Assembly (NCBI RefSeq): GCF_026262505.1
Contig: NC_067208.1
Coordinates: 15,385,962-15,449,961 of the forward strand
Reading direction: 5' to 3'
Source: Trichomonas vaginalis G3
Lineage: Eukaryota; Parabasalia; Trichomonadida; Trichomonadidae
Length of the DNA: 64,000 nucleotides
Every line of letters begins with the position of its first letter. The stretch's first letter is position 1. A model generated the notes under the pieces. That model was not told where the DNA came from, did no database searches, and saw only the letters and a program-made list of their open reading frames with translations. Shown in pieces: positions 10,801 through 20,755 of this stretch. A program made the position numbers and the translations under genes.

Positions 10801-11684
10801 ATAAACAGTTCTTTGAACAACAATCTCAAAGAATTTCACAAGAATTCGATGACGAAAGACTGAAAAATGTAATTTCAACAATGACAATCAAGTCAAATGT
10901 AATGATTGAAATGAGTGACGAATTAAGAGAAAGAATGGAGGGAAGTACATTGTTAGTTTATGAATGGATTCATCAATTATCAAGTCCAGATAATGCACAA
11001 TCTGTTTCAGCTTTCAAAGCAATTTCGAAACAATTAGAAGTAGATGCAAGTGTATTTAACAATCATTTAGATGCTTTAGTACTTGCAATCATTGCAAAAG
11101 TTCATGTTTTCTTTGCTGCAGAGCCTCCTCCTGTAAGATTATATAAATACATTGCTTTCTGCATCTTTTCTTTACTAGAAAAAACAGATTTACCATCTGT
11201 TATTCGTCCAAGCGTTGTTAAACAATTAATGCTTGAAGTCATCACTAGATTATGTAATGGAGTGGAAGACCAAATGTCTAATCAATCATTGAATTTTATT
11301 ATCTTGAAATTGATGGATACATGCACAAGTTTATCTTTCAAAGCATTGATTGATGCATTAATGCAATGTATTGATGGAATGTTCCCTGAAAGATGGGTAA
11401 AAATTGCATTGAAATGTTTCGATGCATGTGTACAACATATTACACAAGATGATAATCAGCAGAAGAGCGGTAATGAAGATGAAATCAGTGTTTGTGTCAT
11501 AGAAAGTGAAAATGTTTTCAAGAAGACAGGATATAAAACATTAAAAGAAACAGAATTAGGTCAAAGAATAATTCAAACGCTTAAGAAATTTATAGGATCA
11601 GTGAAAGAACAATATCCAAGCGTTTTGGAGAGGCCAGATGTTGTGAAAGCACTTGGCCAAAGATCTGTTATATTATCAATTTAA
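7887..11684 (+). CDS. TOG/HEAT-repeat microtubule-associated protein (XMAP215/CLASP-like)
   Basis: A single 1265-codon ORF. Residues about 1-165 form a helical array of TOG type. A Pro/Gln/Ser-rich linker follows (about 170-240). A second TOG-like array spans about 255-450 and ends in NPDPNVRKAANEVVATLAQ, a helix pair typical of TOG HEAT repeats. A basic Pro/Ser-rich linker lies at about 475-575, with LPKRNSLKPKPKQ. From about 580 to the end the protein is helical again, with further HEAT-like segments. Alternating TOG arrays and basic linkers are characteristic of XMAP215/Dis1 and CLASP proteins, which bind tubulin and control microtubule growth. The stop codon lies in TTTAAAT, so it overlaps a UAAA word of the kind used as a poly(A) signal in trichomonads. 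Which subfamily it belongs to is uncertain. Confidence 0.75.
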   Translation: MAEKSSDWKIRMEKYVNILASLQDENSPDLYNIEQNVIQYVSDVNPNSQLVGLQICEQLLNMQRQLNYQQLTKALLDKSFTGRPQNAQKATEIIKICYNNSSEPVMQTLLEELSSKSPKIVSAVMSIFSDLAPILPESSRQQVMSAIFPLLQNRLPNTRKEANDLHTKLGMPYAAQPQPVQQQQTRENLPPASVQPPRPQLTTIAKSTPKTRELPQEAPQPTPTPVIPSSSTPKSLQEPRKSLRKKSAIFGSAAGSWNSFVSEENKKNLMSHKPMDVTAGLDGLMKQFNDDQTAGNACAYGLFSSFVSRTFAPKVMNQLTSSILTYLKTDPSSISEDTYTAGVNFFIDKITEKRMEKDIFEIGDIILANISANSFFQQLYPSMGAKNPALLTRTSNYITHVLRTYGQNTGLDSNEIAEQVKPLTGNPDPNVRKAANEVVATLAQVYGQSILDGFSMLKKAQMDDIMKMISTNPLPNPAPLAVEAPQQVQISVPPKISNIPPQNQAPSSLTPSQQAPMSHRQSISNSSAKGEPVKLPKRNSLKPKPKQDFQLDFTPVEEDYRPPPKSQPPERKPIEEGNFPQKLIDNLSQSRTSNDAKKAIEELDNQCGKLLSTKGERSLKYKDVSEVLKVLGPWLSDQNVNILFSICKLMERVILLLGRNIKSAPVSLLSLLFNTLNFPNQRLKGAAMDMLNKLSEVDDRFVNEIFATAFRDLTDEGKSTALTFIMTVNFTPDVQSLAQLVADLITDQFEPENAEPFIEKFLENGGKEELKDLAKKMVPAKRSLIMRAIHEEDSVSIFVDQDSTRSIRKSSNFDRILAIKILNGENSAETAIELQWRSIFNLRLIHQSPDTFKVESAAVIAQIKKGTPDFSSYLDLILIWTLINRKLQIDFVSQLYDIMESESISLDNNSLSIALPLALSLSQDFIQRTQKLSQENSYFVENLKLICENSTNIDILVELFTFLKTLALSPEDKQFFEQQSQRISQEFDDERLKNVISTMTIKSNVMIEMSDELRERMEGSTLLVYEWIHQLSSPDNAQSVSAFKAISKQLEVDASVFNNHLDALVLAIIAKVHVFFAAEPPPVRLYKYIAFCIFSLLEKTDLPSVIRPSVVKQLMLEVITRLCNGVEDQMSNQSLNFIILKLMDTCTSLSFKALIDALMQCIDGMFPERWVKIALKCFDACVQHITQDDNQQKSGNEDEISVCVIESENVFKKTGYKTLKETELGQRIIQTLKKFIGSVKEQYPSVLERPDVVKALGQRSVILSI

Positions 11685-13336
11685 ATCGTTTTATTTTGTT
11701 TTATTGGTAAATATTTTTATATCTTTCATGAATTTAACATCATTGGATACTTATAGAGTTCTCTATCATTACAGAACTCAATGGAATGCGGTAATAACTT
11801 CACCCAATTTTAACAGTTTTGTAATGATAATTAGTTGAGTTTCTTTCTTAAAAATCAACTGCATTTCCATTGTAATGAAACTAAAGTCTAGTAATAATCC
11901 AATACTAGAAGCAATCTCTGAAGTTTTTCATTATTTTCCTCATAAAAATGATGTGATATAATTGCTACTTTCCTTTTCAAAAGAATAGTACCAATAATTG
12001 AACTAGAATTTTTAACATAAGGAAACAAGTTATTTCATAGAAACAAAATCATCAGAGAGGAAAATTATTTTTCGAATTTTGAAAATTTATGTTATACAAG
12101 TTATTTTTGTAGTGGATAAAATTCTATGAGATGTATAAGTAAAAATTACAATTTATAAAGATCAATGATGAAAATGTTATATCATTCTCGATATTGTTTT
12201 TCGGATTTCATCAAAAATCATTCATTGTATTTTCTTACGATATATCTATTGCAATGGCACTAATAAATTTTACAAATTTTAGATTCTAAATGTTGGATAT
12301 TATCTTTGCTGATGTTTGGACTTTTTACTGCTTGCAACTGCTCTTTGAAACATTTTTCAAGAAGAAGTCTACCATTTCGTCTGCAGCTATTGAATTGTCT
12401 TATTTCTTTGAATTCGACTATATTCTCTCGGTTTTACATCAGCTGTAAATTATGCTTTGCTATTTGAATATCAAGTATTTTTATCAATAGTATGAATCAG
12501 TGTCAAATAAAAAATTTTGATTTCGGAACGATCACCGCAAACTTTATATTATTGTACAAATTATAATATTTTATTTTTATTAAAAACATTTTTGGGTGAA
12601 AATCATATAATTAATGAAGAAATATAAAGATTTGCAATTGTAGGCATATAGAATCAGCATCTGATTAATTTGAGCTAAGAATTATACACCTTCATAACTG
12701 GTTATATGGAATCACTTTGTTAATTGATGTAATATCAATATTTTTAGCTAATCAAAATGAAAAAATTACAAAATAACGGATTTAGATCAAATAGACGAAA
12801 GTATTATTCAGTAATTAAGTTATGTTCAAAAACTGTTAAATTATTGTTTTGCCAAAATTCAACCAGTTAATTAAATTTTAATTGAAAAAGAACCATAAAT
12901 TTTTAGAATAATATTACTTTTTGTAAAATAAATCTGTTTGCGCAAATATTCATTTTCTGACATAAACAATTAATGAATTATTTTCATACCAGCGGATAAA
13001 GCATTTGATTAATAATATAATCATTGCAACAAAATACAGACACTTTTTGATAATCAATTCAAATTTTGTTTACAGGTTTTAATCGTTTTAATATTTGGGA
13101 TGTACATATACTAGATGTGATTTTATTCAAAAATCATTTTTACTTTTTCCCCAGAAATATTTACGTCGATGTAAAAATCACCTATTTCCTATGAAATTTT
13201 TAGCTGAATTATCGGAACTAATTTGATTTTTTTCTTGACCAACATCATTTCTAACTTCTTTTGAATTTTGTATTTTTTGAAAAGGCTCATTGAAATAATT
13301 AACAAATAATTATCGAACTACGCTCTTAATTTTCGA
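11685..13336. other. Gene-free AT-rich spacer
   Basis: About 1.65 kb between two host genes. Six-frame reading gives only short accidental frames. I saw no repeat, RNA gene or element end. The last 20 bases before the next ATG (CTCTTAATTTTCGA) hold no good TCA-type initiator. Confidence 0.6.
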
Positions 13337-16300
13337 ATGGACTCAGCTCAAGTTCTTGACATTAATGATCCTAATGTCGAGGCCTTTGCTGACTTCGATC
13401 CAGACGAAACAGAATTTGTATATAACACTCCAGCTCAATACGAAGAAATCTTCATGAAAAATAATATAAACCACAATGAAGTTTCATTATTTAACATATG
13501 GCAAACGATTCATAAGTTTTTTGACAATATAATGCATTCTCCGAATATAATTCCAATCGACAGAGATACATTTTCTCAAAATATGAAAATATACGAACTA
13601 TTATGCGATAAATTAGATCTGTTTGCATCCGTCAAAGACAGTGTATACACCACTCTACGAGAATTAACACTCAAATCCATGGACTGCTTTGATGATTTCT
13701 ATTTCGATAAATTTTTAGCAGAATTTGAGAAACACAGAACTATCTTCAACAAACAAGTTCAAATCGTAAACCACTATCATAGAGTGTCCAAACATCCACC
13801 ACAAGTTTTTACCGAAGAATATCCAATTTTTCAGAAACAGAAACGCATTATGGCAGCTCTTATGTCATTTCTCAAAGACAAGATGTTGCTGCGTTCATGC
13901 AATCGCATTATCAAGAAGATACAAAAGCTCAGAGAGTTATTTGTATTAATCATCGAAACTTCTCCAACAGATGCTGACAAACTAAAAGAAGCTGTCACGA
14001 ATGCGTTCGATAATATCATAACACTCGTACTTGATCTCAAAGGTATGCTACTTGGTCGGCAACTACTGCATATGTCAATGCAATTTATTCCCCCCTCAAA
14101 AATTGAGGCTCAGAAAAGAAGTTTTCTGAACAAGGATGAAATTTTGAGACAACAAATTGAAAATGAAAAAACATATAAACAAATGATAGAATCAAGAGGA
14201 ACAGAACGTATCGCACAACAAAATTCTGAGGATCTCAAAGACTCCACAAATCTATTCAATTTAATATTATCCCTCGATTCAAATTCAGAGCTCATTCAAA
14301 ATGCGATTGAAATGTTGAAGAAAGGAATTGAGAATAAAGACATTGTCCAAGATGTCTCTAAACAATCTTTCATAAGTGCTCAAGAAAATTTACGCAAATT
14401 CTTGAGATCAATTAGTCTAGTTTTGCCAAAAGTTGAATTTCATGATGCAAAATACAATCTAGGACTCATTTCTGCTGCTCAAAATAATGACAAATCGGAA
14501 ATTATTAACAAATTAATACAATCCATTGACCAATTAAGCGGACGGATAATGAAAACATCTCAGATATCTCAAGTTATGATCAATCTCCGCGCAATAAAGG
14601 ATTTCGAAGAATGTAAGGAAATATATGAAAAATTTAACAACTATTTTTTCCATTTATACCATATAATAGAAGTAATAGAGATGACAAATGACTCCCTCCG
14701 TTCGAAAATCTCACCCGAAGACTTTTCTCCCTTATATCTGGATTTTGATAATTTAAATGTTGACAATATACCTCAGGAATTCATTACTAAGTTCAATGAT
14801 TGTTGTAACTACCTGAAAAACAACTCTTTGGATATATCTTTGACAGATAATTTTCAATTTGATAACTTAATCATCCCAAACATTCATCCAGTGCTAAAAG
14901 AGATATCAGAGATGATAAATAAGTTGCCTCATAATACCGATTTCGCGTTTGCTCATAAATTCAATGAAAATATATTTGAAAAATCGGAAAAATTTCAGAT
15001 TTATTTTCAAACAGAGGTGGAAATGATGAAAATCATGAATACAACTAATGATTATCCATGTTTAAATGAGATTATAAGCAAATTGGCCTTGTTTAGATAT
15101 CTTGATACGATTTTCTTTATGTTAGACATAATTAGAAAGGTTCCTTATGAAATATCAGTACAGAATACTTATTTGAGATTGAACTACATCATTAATGACC
15201 AATGTGACCACTTGAAAAATAATATTTTGATAAAACCATTGAATCCGAAGCATCTTCAAGAGATATTTTACAAACAAGGGTTACTCAAACTAGTATTCTT
15301 CATGAAAATGTACTGGCCGCATTTCCTTGACCATAATATTGAAAATTCTATCAAAATTTTCAAAATGTTTATCAAAGCGTTACAAGATAAACAATTTGAC
15401 GGCCTTATGCCACTTTTTGATTACATTTCCAGTCAAAATTCTACTGAAATCCAGCCTGCGGAAGATATTTTACAATTATCCTTCATTTTATTGAATATTT
15501 CGACATCCATTAACTACAAGAATGGCGTCATCAACAGTTCGTTCACTAATCTTTCATCCCACGGCTTCATTGAATATTTTTATAATTTTAATGTCCAAAA
15601 CTACGACTCGATATTCGATCCCTTATCAGAATTAATAGATTCCCTTAATTCTCCCCGTTTAACTCATAAGTTGGCTTCACTCCGGTACGGAAGTTCATCT
15701 ACTCAATCCCTTGTAGAATTGGCCTTGTACGTTATTTCGGATCCGAAATTGACCGTAAATTTAAAAGAATTTAAAGAGAAACTGCTTCCTTTAACGAGTT
15801 TTATCACGAATTTCGAAGGAATCGACTTTGTAGCTAATCTTGTATGTTCGCAATTGCAGACAACACTGATGAAACCTTATGCAGTAGCTTCTTTCAACGT
15901 TCCAAGGTTTTCTTTCATGTTTTCGGATTTAATTTTGTATTTGAACACTGTAGGAATAATTCCGACCTCCGAATCGTACACGGCCATCCAGTATTCCCTT
16001 CTTTTGAAGAATATCCATCCTCCAAATTTGATTCTTGGAAATGACATCAAAAAAATGCTTCAGAACATCAGAGAAACATCATCATTCGTCTCCAAGTACT
16101 GCAACAAATCAAATCCTGCTATCCAAACCTTGTTTTCGAGGTTAAAGGCAACAATTCAATTAACCTTAAAGTCTACTGAGCTTCCCTTAGCATTTCTCTC
16201 GACAATACATGAGAAATTGTTCTCAGGGGAGTCAGTTACAGAAGACAGTTATTTGCTTTTGTCGTATTTCGACGAAAATGATCCGATATTTTCGAATATC

Positions 16301-17617
16301 AAGGCATTTTTCGATATTTTATACGTGCAAGCTGATCTTGAATTAATTTATAGCAGAATTCTGCCTGAATTAATTGATGTAGAATATTCTTCATTATTAA
16401 GCTCACTCTTCTTGATGTTTACAGATGAATGTTATTGCAAATTATGTAACAATCAAGAAACAAAGGAAGAAGGCAAGAACAGATTTTTCTCAGCTGCAGC
16501 AGGAGCTATCTTAGAGGCCATGAATTCTGACACAGAATCAGGCCTCATATGTGCTGGAAAAGCTTATGCATGTTTTATGGATCTTGAAAATAACTATATT
16601 AATGAATTGATACCTTTTGAACAATTACTTGATAAGATTCCATATGGAAAGAATGATAACTTAAATGAGTTATTCATTATGATGCAGAGTTATGGCATAA
16701 GAACCAATTTATTGCAACCAACTGAAGAAATGATTAATAATATTTTCCAACTGTTCCTTGTTGACAACGAAAACTATCACCAAATAGCCGAACTTGCACT
16801 TGAAAATATTTCATTTCTACAAGATCCTGAACTTCATGCAATCATTTGGGACTTTCTGTCAAAATGTTTAAGTAGTGATGAGTGCTCATCAGATTTCATT
16901 CTTTCTACTTTTGATGTAATGAAGAATGTATCGAAGAATCTAAATCCAACAATTTGCGAAAGTATTTTCCCTGATCTTGCACAATTGCATGAAGTGCTGC
17001 TAAGTTCCAATGAAACTGGTCAATACATTAGCAAATATCTAGGTATACTTGCAAATGTGATGAGCAACATTGGAAAAGATCATGCAGAGTTAGGAGAACA
17101 AACATTAGAAATCATAAGCAAATTTATTGATGGATATGAAGAAGATTGCATGTATTCTTTCAATATCCTCATTAAGACATTTGGTCATGCGAGCCCTGAG
17201 ATTTTACAATGCTGTTTTAATTTCATCAAAGAGCGCATTGGTGAAATTGATAATTTTGAGCAGAATAGTGAAGCCAATGAACTCTTTGGCACAATTATTG
17301 ATGTGATTGATGATGAAGAGCTTTTGTTTGATATTGCTCAATATATAATTCAGCACGCTGACATGTTTGAAGATCTGTTATACCAATTTGGCCACAATTT
17401 GGGTTATGGTCTTCTAACAATTTACAGAAAAATACCTCAAAAGTTTTCCGAACTTTTAGAACAAGTTAGAGAAAATATTTTTCTTGAATTATTAGCAACC
17501 AATTCTATATTTGAAAACATTCCAATGGAAAAGAGAGAATATGCTTTAAATGCATTAATTGATCTTATAGAAGAATCTCAGGCAGAAGTAAGCATCGGAG
17601 AATATGATATTCAATAG
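13337..17617 (+). CDS. Large helical protein of unknown function, 1426 aa
   Basis: A single long ORF starting MDSAQVLDINDPNVEAFADF. I do not recognise the family. Almost the whole protein reads as alpha helix with few glycines. About residues 250-310 are charged and could form a coiled coil (LNKDEILRQQIENEKTYKQM). The last third (about 1050-1420) looks like a HEAT/armadillo-type solenoid, with repeated hydrophobic helices and an acidic C-terminus (EESQAEVSIGEYDIQ). Such architecture is common in importin/exportin-like and scaffold proteins, but no diagnostic motif supports a specific role. It shares strand and neighbourhood with the TOG gene, but the 1.65 kb gap argues against co-transcription. 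Confidence 0.8.
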   Translation: MDSAQVLDINDPNVEAFADFDPDETEFVYNTPAQYEEIFMKNNINHNEVSLFNIWQTIHKFFDNIMHSPNIIPIDRDTFSQNMKIYELLCDKLDLFASVKDSVYTTLRELTLKSMDCFDDFYFDKFLAEFEKHRTIFNKQVQIVNHYHRVSKHPPQVFTEEYPIFQKQKRIMAALMSFLKDKMLLRSCNRIIKKIQKLRELFVLIIETSPTDADKLKEAVTNAFDNIITLVLDLKGMLLGRQLLHMSMQFIPPSKIEAQKRSFLNKDEILRQQIENEKTYKQMIESRGTERIAQQNSEDLKDSTNLFNLILSLDSNSELIQNAIEMLKKGIENKDIVQDVSKQSFISAQENLRKFLRSISLVLPKVEFHDAKYNLGLISAAQNNDKSEIINKLIQSIDQLSGRIMKTSQISQVMINLRAIKDFEECKEIYEKFNNYFFHLYHIIEVIEMTNDSLRSKISPEDFSPLYLDFDNLNVDNIPQEFITKFNDCCNYLKNNSLDISLTDNFQFDNLIIPNIHPVLKEISEMINKLPHNTDFAFAHKFNENIFEKSEKFQIYFQTEVEMMKIMNTTNDYPCLNEIISKLALFRYLDTIFFMLDIIRKVPYEISVQNTYLRLNYIINDQCDHLKNNILIKPLNPKHLQEIFYKQGLLKLVFFMKMYWPHFLDHNIENSIKIFKMFIKALQDKQFDGLMPLFDYISSQNSTEIQPAEDILQLSFILLNISTSINYKNGVINSSFTNLSSHGFIEYFYNFNVQNYDSIFDPLSELIDSLNSPRLTHKLASLRYGSSSTQSLVELALYVISDPKLTVNLKEFKEKLLPLTSFITNFEGIDFVANLVCSQLQTTLMKPYAVASFNVPRFSFMFSDLILYLNTVGIIPTSESYTAIQYSLLLKNIHPPNLILGNDIKKMLQNIRETSSFVSKYCNKSNPAIQTLFSRLKATIQLTLKSTELPLAFLSTIHEKLFSGESVTEDSYLLLSYFDENDPIFSNIKAFFDILYVQADLELIYSRILPELIDVEYSSLLSSLFLMFTDECYCKLCNNQETKEEGKNRFFSAAAGAILEAMNSDTESGLICAGKAYACFMDLENNYINELIPFEQLLDKIPYGKNDNLNELFIMMQSYGIRTNLLQPTEEMINNIFQLFLVDNENYHQIAELALENISFLQDPELHAIIWDFLSKCLSSDECSSDFILSTFDVMKNVSKNLNPTICESIFPDLAQLHEVLLSSNETGQYISKYLGILANVMSNIGKDHAELGEQTLEIISKFIDGYEEDCMYSFNILIKTFGHASPEILQCCFNFIKERIGEIDNFEQNSEANELFGTIIDVIDDEELLFDIAQYIIQHADMFEDLLYQFGHNLGYGLLTIYRKIPQKFSELLEQVRENIFLELLATNSIFENIPMEKREYALNALIDLIEESQAEVSIGEYDIQ

Positions 17618-17830
17618 GCAAAATCGCAACCGAATTTTTAAATCTAGATTTTGATGATAAATTGTGATTTTTAGCTTAAATCGCGATTTTTTAAAAATCG
17701 CGAACAGAATTTTTTCGCGATTTATTAATAAATCGCGATTTGAACGATAAATTTCGATTTTTTTAAAAAATCGCGATTCGTGAAAAAATTGCGACTTTTT
17801 GAAAAATCGCGAACTTTCAAAAAAATCACG
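17618..17830. repeat. Cluster of TCGCGA palindromes
   Basis: Just after the stop codon, AAATCGCGATTTTT-type words recur about eight to ten times in 200 bases. TCGCGA occurs repeatedly, flanked by A and T runs that complete longer palindromes such as AAATCGCGATTT and TTAATAAATCGCGATTTGAA. CpG is otherwise rare here. The spacing is irregular (about 15-30 bases). This could be a palindrome-based microsatellite, a protein-binding cluster or a hairpin-rich 3' region. Confidence 0.7.
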
Positions 17831-18109
17831 TCCTTAATTTTGGTCTTTTTCGGAGTGATAAGTCGTCCTTTAAGTAATATTTTTTTCTCGAATTGCTAAT
17901 TGAAAAATTAAATTCGAGAAAAGAGATTACAATAGTATTGTATGGACTATAATCCTACTACTATAACACTTTTTTTGTGAAAATCACAATTTTTTAAAAA
18001 AAGATATCAGATAAAATAATAATTGATCAATAACTTGCAATGAATTGCAAATTAATGCAAACACAAATAATCTATAACAAATTAAAAAACTTTCATAACT
18101 TAATTTTTT
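17831..18109. other. AT-rich spacer
   Basis: No gene or clear repeat was seen between the palindrome cluster and the decayed gene that follows. Confidence 0.5.
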
Positions 18110-19420
18110 TATTTTCCTAAGCCAAACTATTACTATACAATAGCGAAGAACAACTGCTACTACTGTTTATTGCCTGCAAATACTGCAGATTAGTTATTTT
18201 CTGCTGGCTTTGAAGTAACTGTCTTCGTTCCATTTCTTCTTTTGCTTTATCAAGTTGTTGATTCATACGAAAATGTTAGAGTAAATCATTTTTCCTGCCT
18301 TGGTCTGTTGTTGATGTTACTTATGACTTTGAGGTGTAACAACCTTTTCAGTTTCATCACTTTGGGATAGAGAAATTGCAACAAAGGAACTCCTAACCAT
18401 GCCATCTTTGTTATCTTCTCAAGAGAAAGCTTAAGAGTGTCTTTTGTAGTTAGACGGAAAATAACAAACTTTGACTCAAAATCAGTATCTGGATCAGGTT
18501 TACAACGGCACGTGAAGTTGAGCTTATCTCCTTTCTGTATGTTCTCAACTTGTGGCTCGAGCATCAGAACTAAGAACGTGTTGTGTCTCTAATAATGATG
18601 TTTGCTTCCTCTGTGGTTAAGTTGCCTATCATAGCTGTTAACCTGATATCGATTTCGTCCTACTGTGATCCTTAGGGGATAGTTGAACGAATGTTGATCA
18701 TCAGTGTTAGTACAATTGCGGGGTAATAACTTTAGCCATTGAAATTAGATTGCGGTGGCAATTGTTTTATCACGTGCATCTGGATCTGAAACGTATCCTT
18801 TTATTGTAATCTCTGTTTCTGGTATGTCATAATTGTATTCAGGCCAGAAAAATTGTTTACAGCTTTGAGCATTGGTGGTGAAATAGTAATATCAATATTG
18901 CTGCTCAAGAGTGTTAGTTACCCTGAGCTGTATTTAAACAATAGCGCATAAGCACCTTATTGCAACGAGACCTAGATTTCAATATCAAATGAATCTGCCT
19001 CTTATCCAAGTCTATGTTTGTGGAATCCTTCAATACACCATTGTCTAACTGACATTCCTGACACCTTATTCGACTAAGGTTGTAGTTGGCAAAATATAGT
19101 ATTCATAATATATAACGTAGCTGAATGAGCCTTAATATGAATTTTCTCGGTTGGTTCATAATCATCCTTATGATAGTCCCGCAAGGTTCAAAAAGTGTGG
19201 CTCATAATACATTTATGAATCATTAATGAAATTGTAACAGATGGCCAGCTCGAGATAGTTATTGGTCCAAGATTCGGATATCCAGTAAAGTGAAATGCAT
19301 CTCTTGAACTTGAATGTGTAAAGAATCTCACATTTCATCACCACCAATACCTCTTCAATTTTACCATTTGTAACTTGATGGGTGATTTTGCTGAACACCA
19401 AACATAAGAGTCGAAAATCA
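18110..19420 (-). pseudogene. Decayed host gene with tail anchor, copy 1
   Basis: Minus-strand frames give recognisable stretches: WPEYNYDIPETEITIKGYVSD near 18850, KGDKLNFTCRCKPDPDTDF near 18500, DNKDGMVRSSFVAISLSQSD near 18400, then a Gln/Lys-rich coiled stretch and a hydrophobic C-terminal segment, TVVAVVLRYCIVIVWLRK, near 18130. The order beta-rich domains, coiled coil, transmembrane tail suggests a membrane-anchored protein. The frame changes several times, so it is a pseudogene. A related copy lies at 20.8-22.4 kb with the same tail (see that entry). The family is not identified; an Ig/MSP-like beta domain is possible. Confidence 0.5.
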
Positions 19421-20755
19421 CCAAGATAAAAGTAAGCGCCAAAATTGGGAATACCTGAAGTTAAAATGAAATATCTGGCGCGCCTGCAAAAAACGAGAAC
19501 AGTGCATAGTCATATCTTTTCCTTCTTTTCCAATATTTGTTTAAAGTTTGCTAACATTGTATATTGCTGTTCATCGTTTATTGTTTATCTTATAATCAAG
19601 TTCATTCTTTAAGATCAGATATATCTTTGACTTTGTCCTGGCTGCCGCATCGATATCCACGTGTTGCAATTTTGTATAAAACCTGCATGTGATCATAGAG
19701 ATTTATTCCAAGAATCAACTTGATCATAGATGTATAATGTTGTATGGACCGGTTTTTATAAGCTTCGATTGCTGACGAAAAGCGACCGTTAAAACAAGGA
19801 AAGCATTTCAAGATAAACTATAGCTGAGAAAAGTATTCATAATTATCTGTTTGTAAAAAATATTGCAGAAAGATTGAGAATATAGTCAATTAATTTTGAA
19901 TGAATCGTTAGTCTTTAAAATGGGCGGGAGTGAAAGATAGAAGGTAAATGATAAATGCATTTCACAAATAATTAAGGAAAACTTAAGTATGCAATATCTA
20001 AATACGGACATAATTAGTGTTGATTTAGCCGTTAACTCAAATTTTTTTGGTAATGCCTATTTAAAACTATTCGGAAATATAAAGAATTTTTGAATTAGTA
20101 AATAATGATATCCTACTTACCATGTTTAAAAATTTCAAATTCTCAATTTATCGCGGCTTTCGTCTTGAAAATTGACAAAAATCTCGAAGTAGTTTATATT
20201 TGTATTATTATTACCAAGAGTGTATAGTCTAAAATGTGTATTTCTCTATCGAACTTTTGATAATTGATACAAGATCAATTTTGATATAATGACATTTTCA
20301 TTTTCTATCACAAGAGTCTACAAATGCATTGCGTCTTTGATACAATCGTGTCTATGCAATAATTCTAATTTGATTTAATTACGAATATACGCGTAAATAA
20401 GGCAACTTCTGATCGAGTATTGCCAAAAAATATATTGGATAAGAATAATAATAACTATAAATATGCTTAAAAAACAATAAGCCGTTATTACGGTTTCTAC
20501 TAGTATGTTTCTCTAGTTTCAGTTAAATCAAAGTAAATTTCGATTATTGCCAGTTCTATTTTCTCATGCAAGTAACTACGAATACTTTTCCTTTATCACA
20601 CTAATATTTTTCTAATTATGATCTTTACATGATTATGGAATTCTATTATCAGAATACTTGAGATATAACGTGTGGCGAAGTTTTCCTATTTGCATTTCTA
20701 TTTAATCGATTAAAAAGAACTTACAAATTGAGAAATAAAAGCGCAATTTTAAAAA
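19421..20755. other. Spacer between the two related pseudogenes
   Basis: AT-rich sequence without a supported gene. An upstream part (19.5-19.8 kb) may still belong to the eroded N-terminal end of the first pseudogene, but no motif was recognised. Confidence 0.4.
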
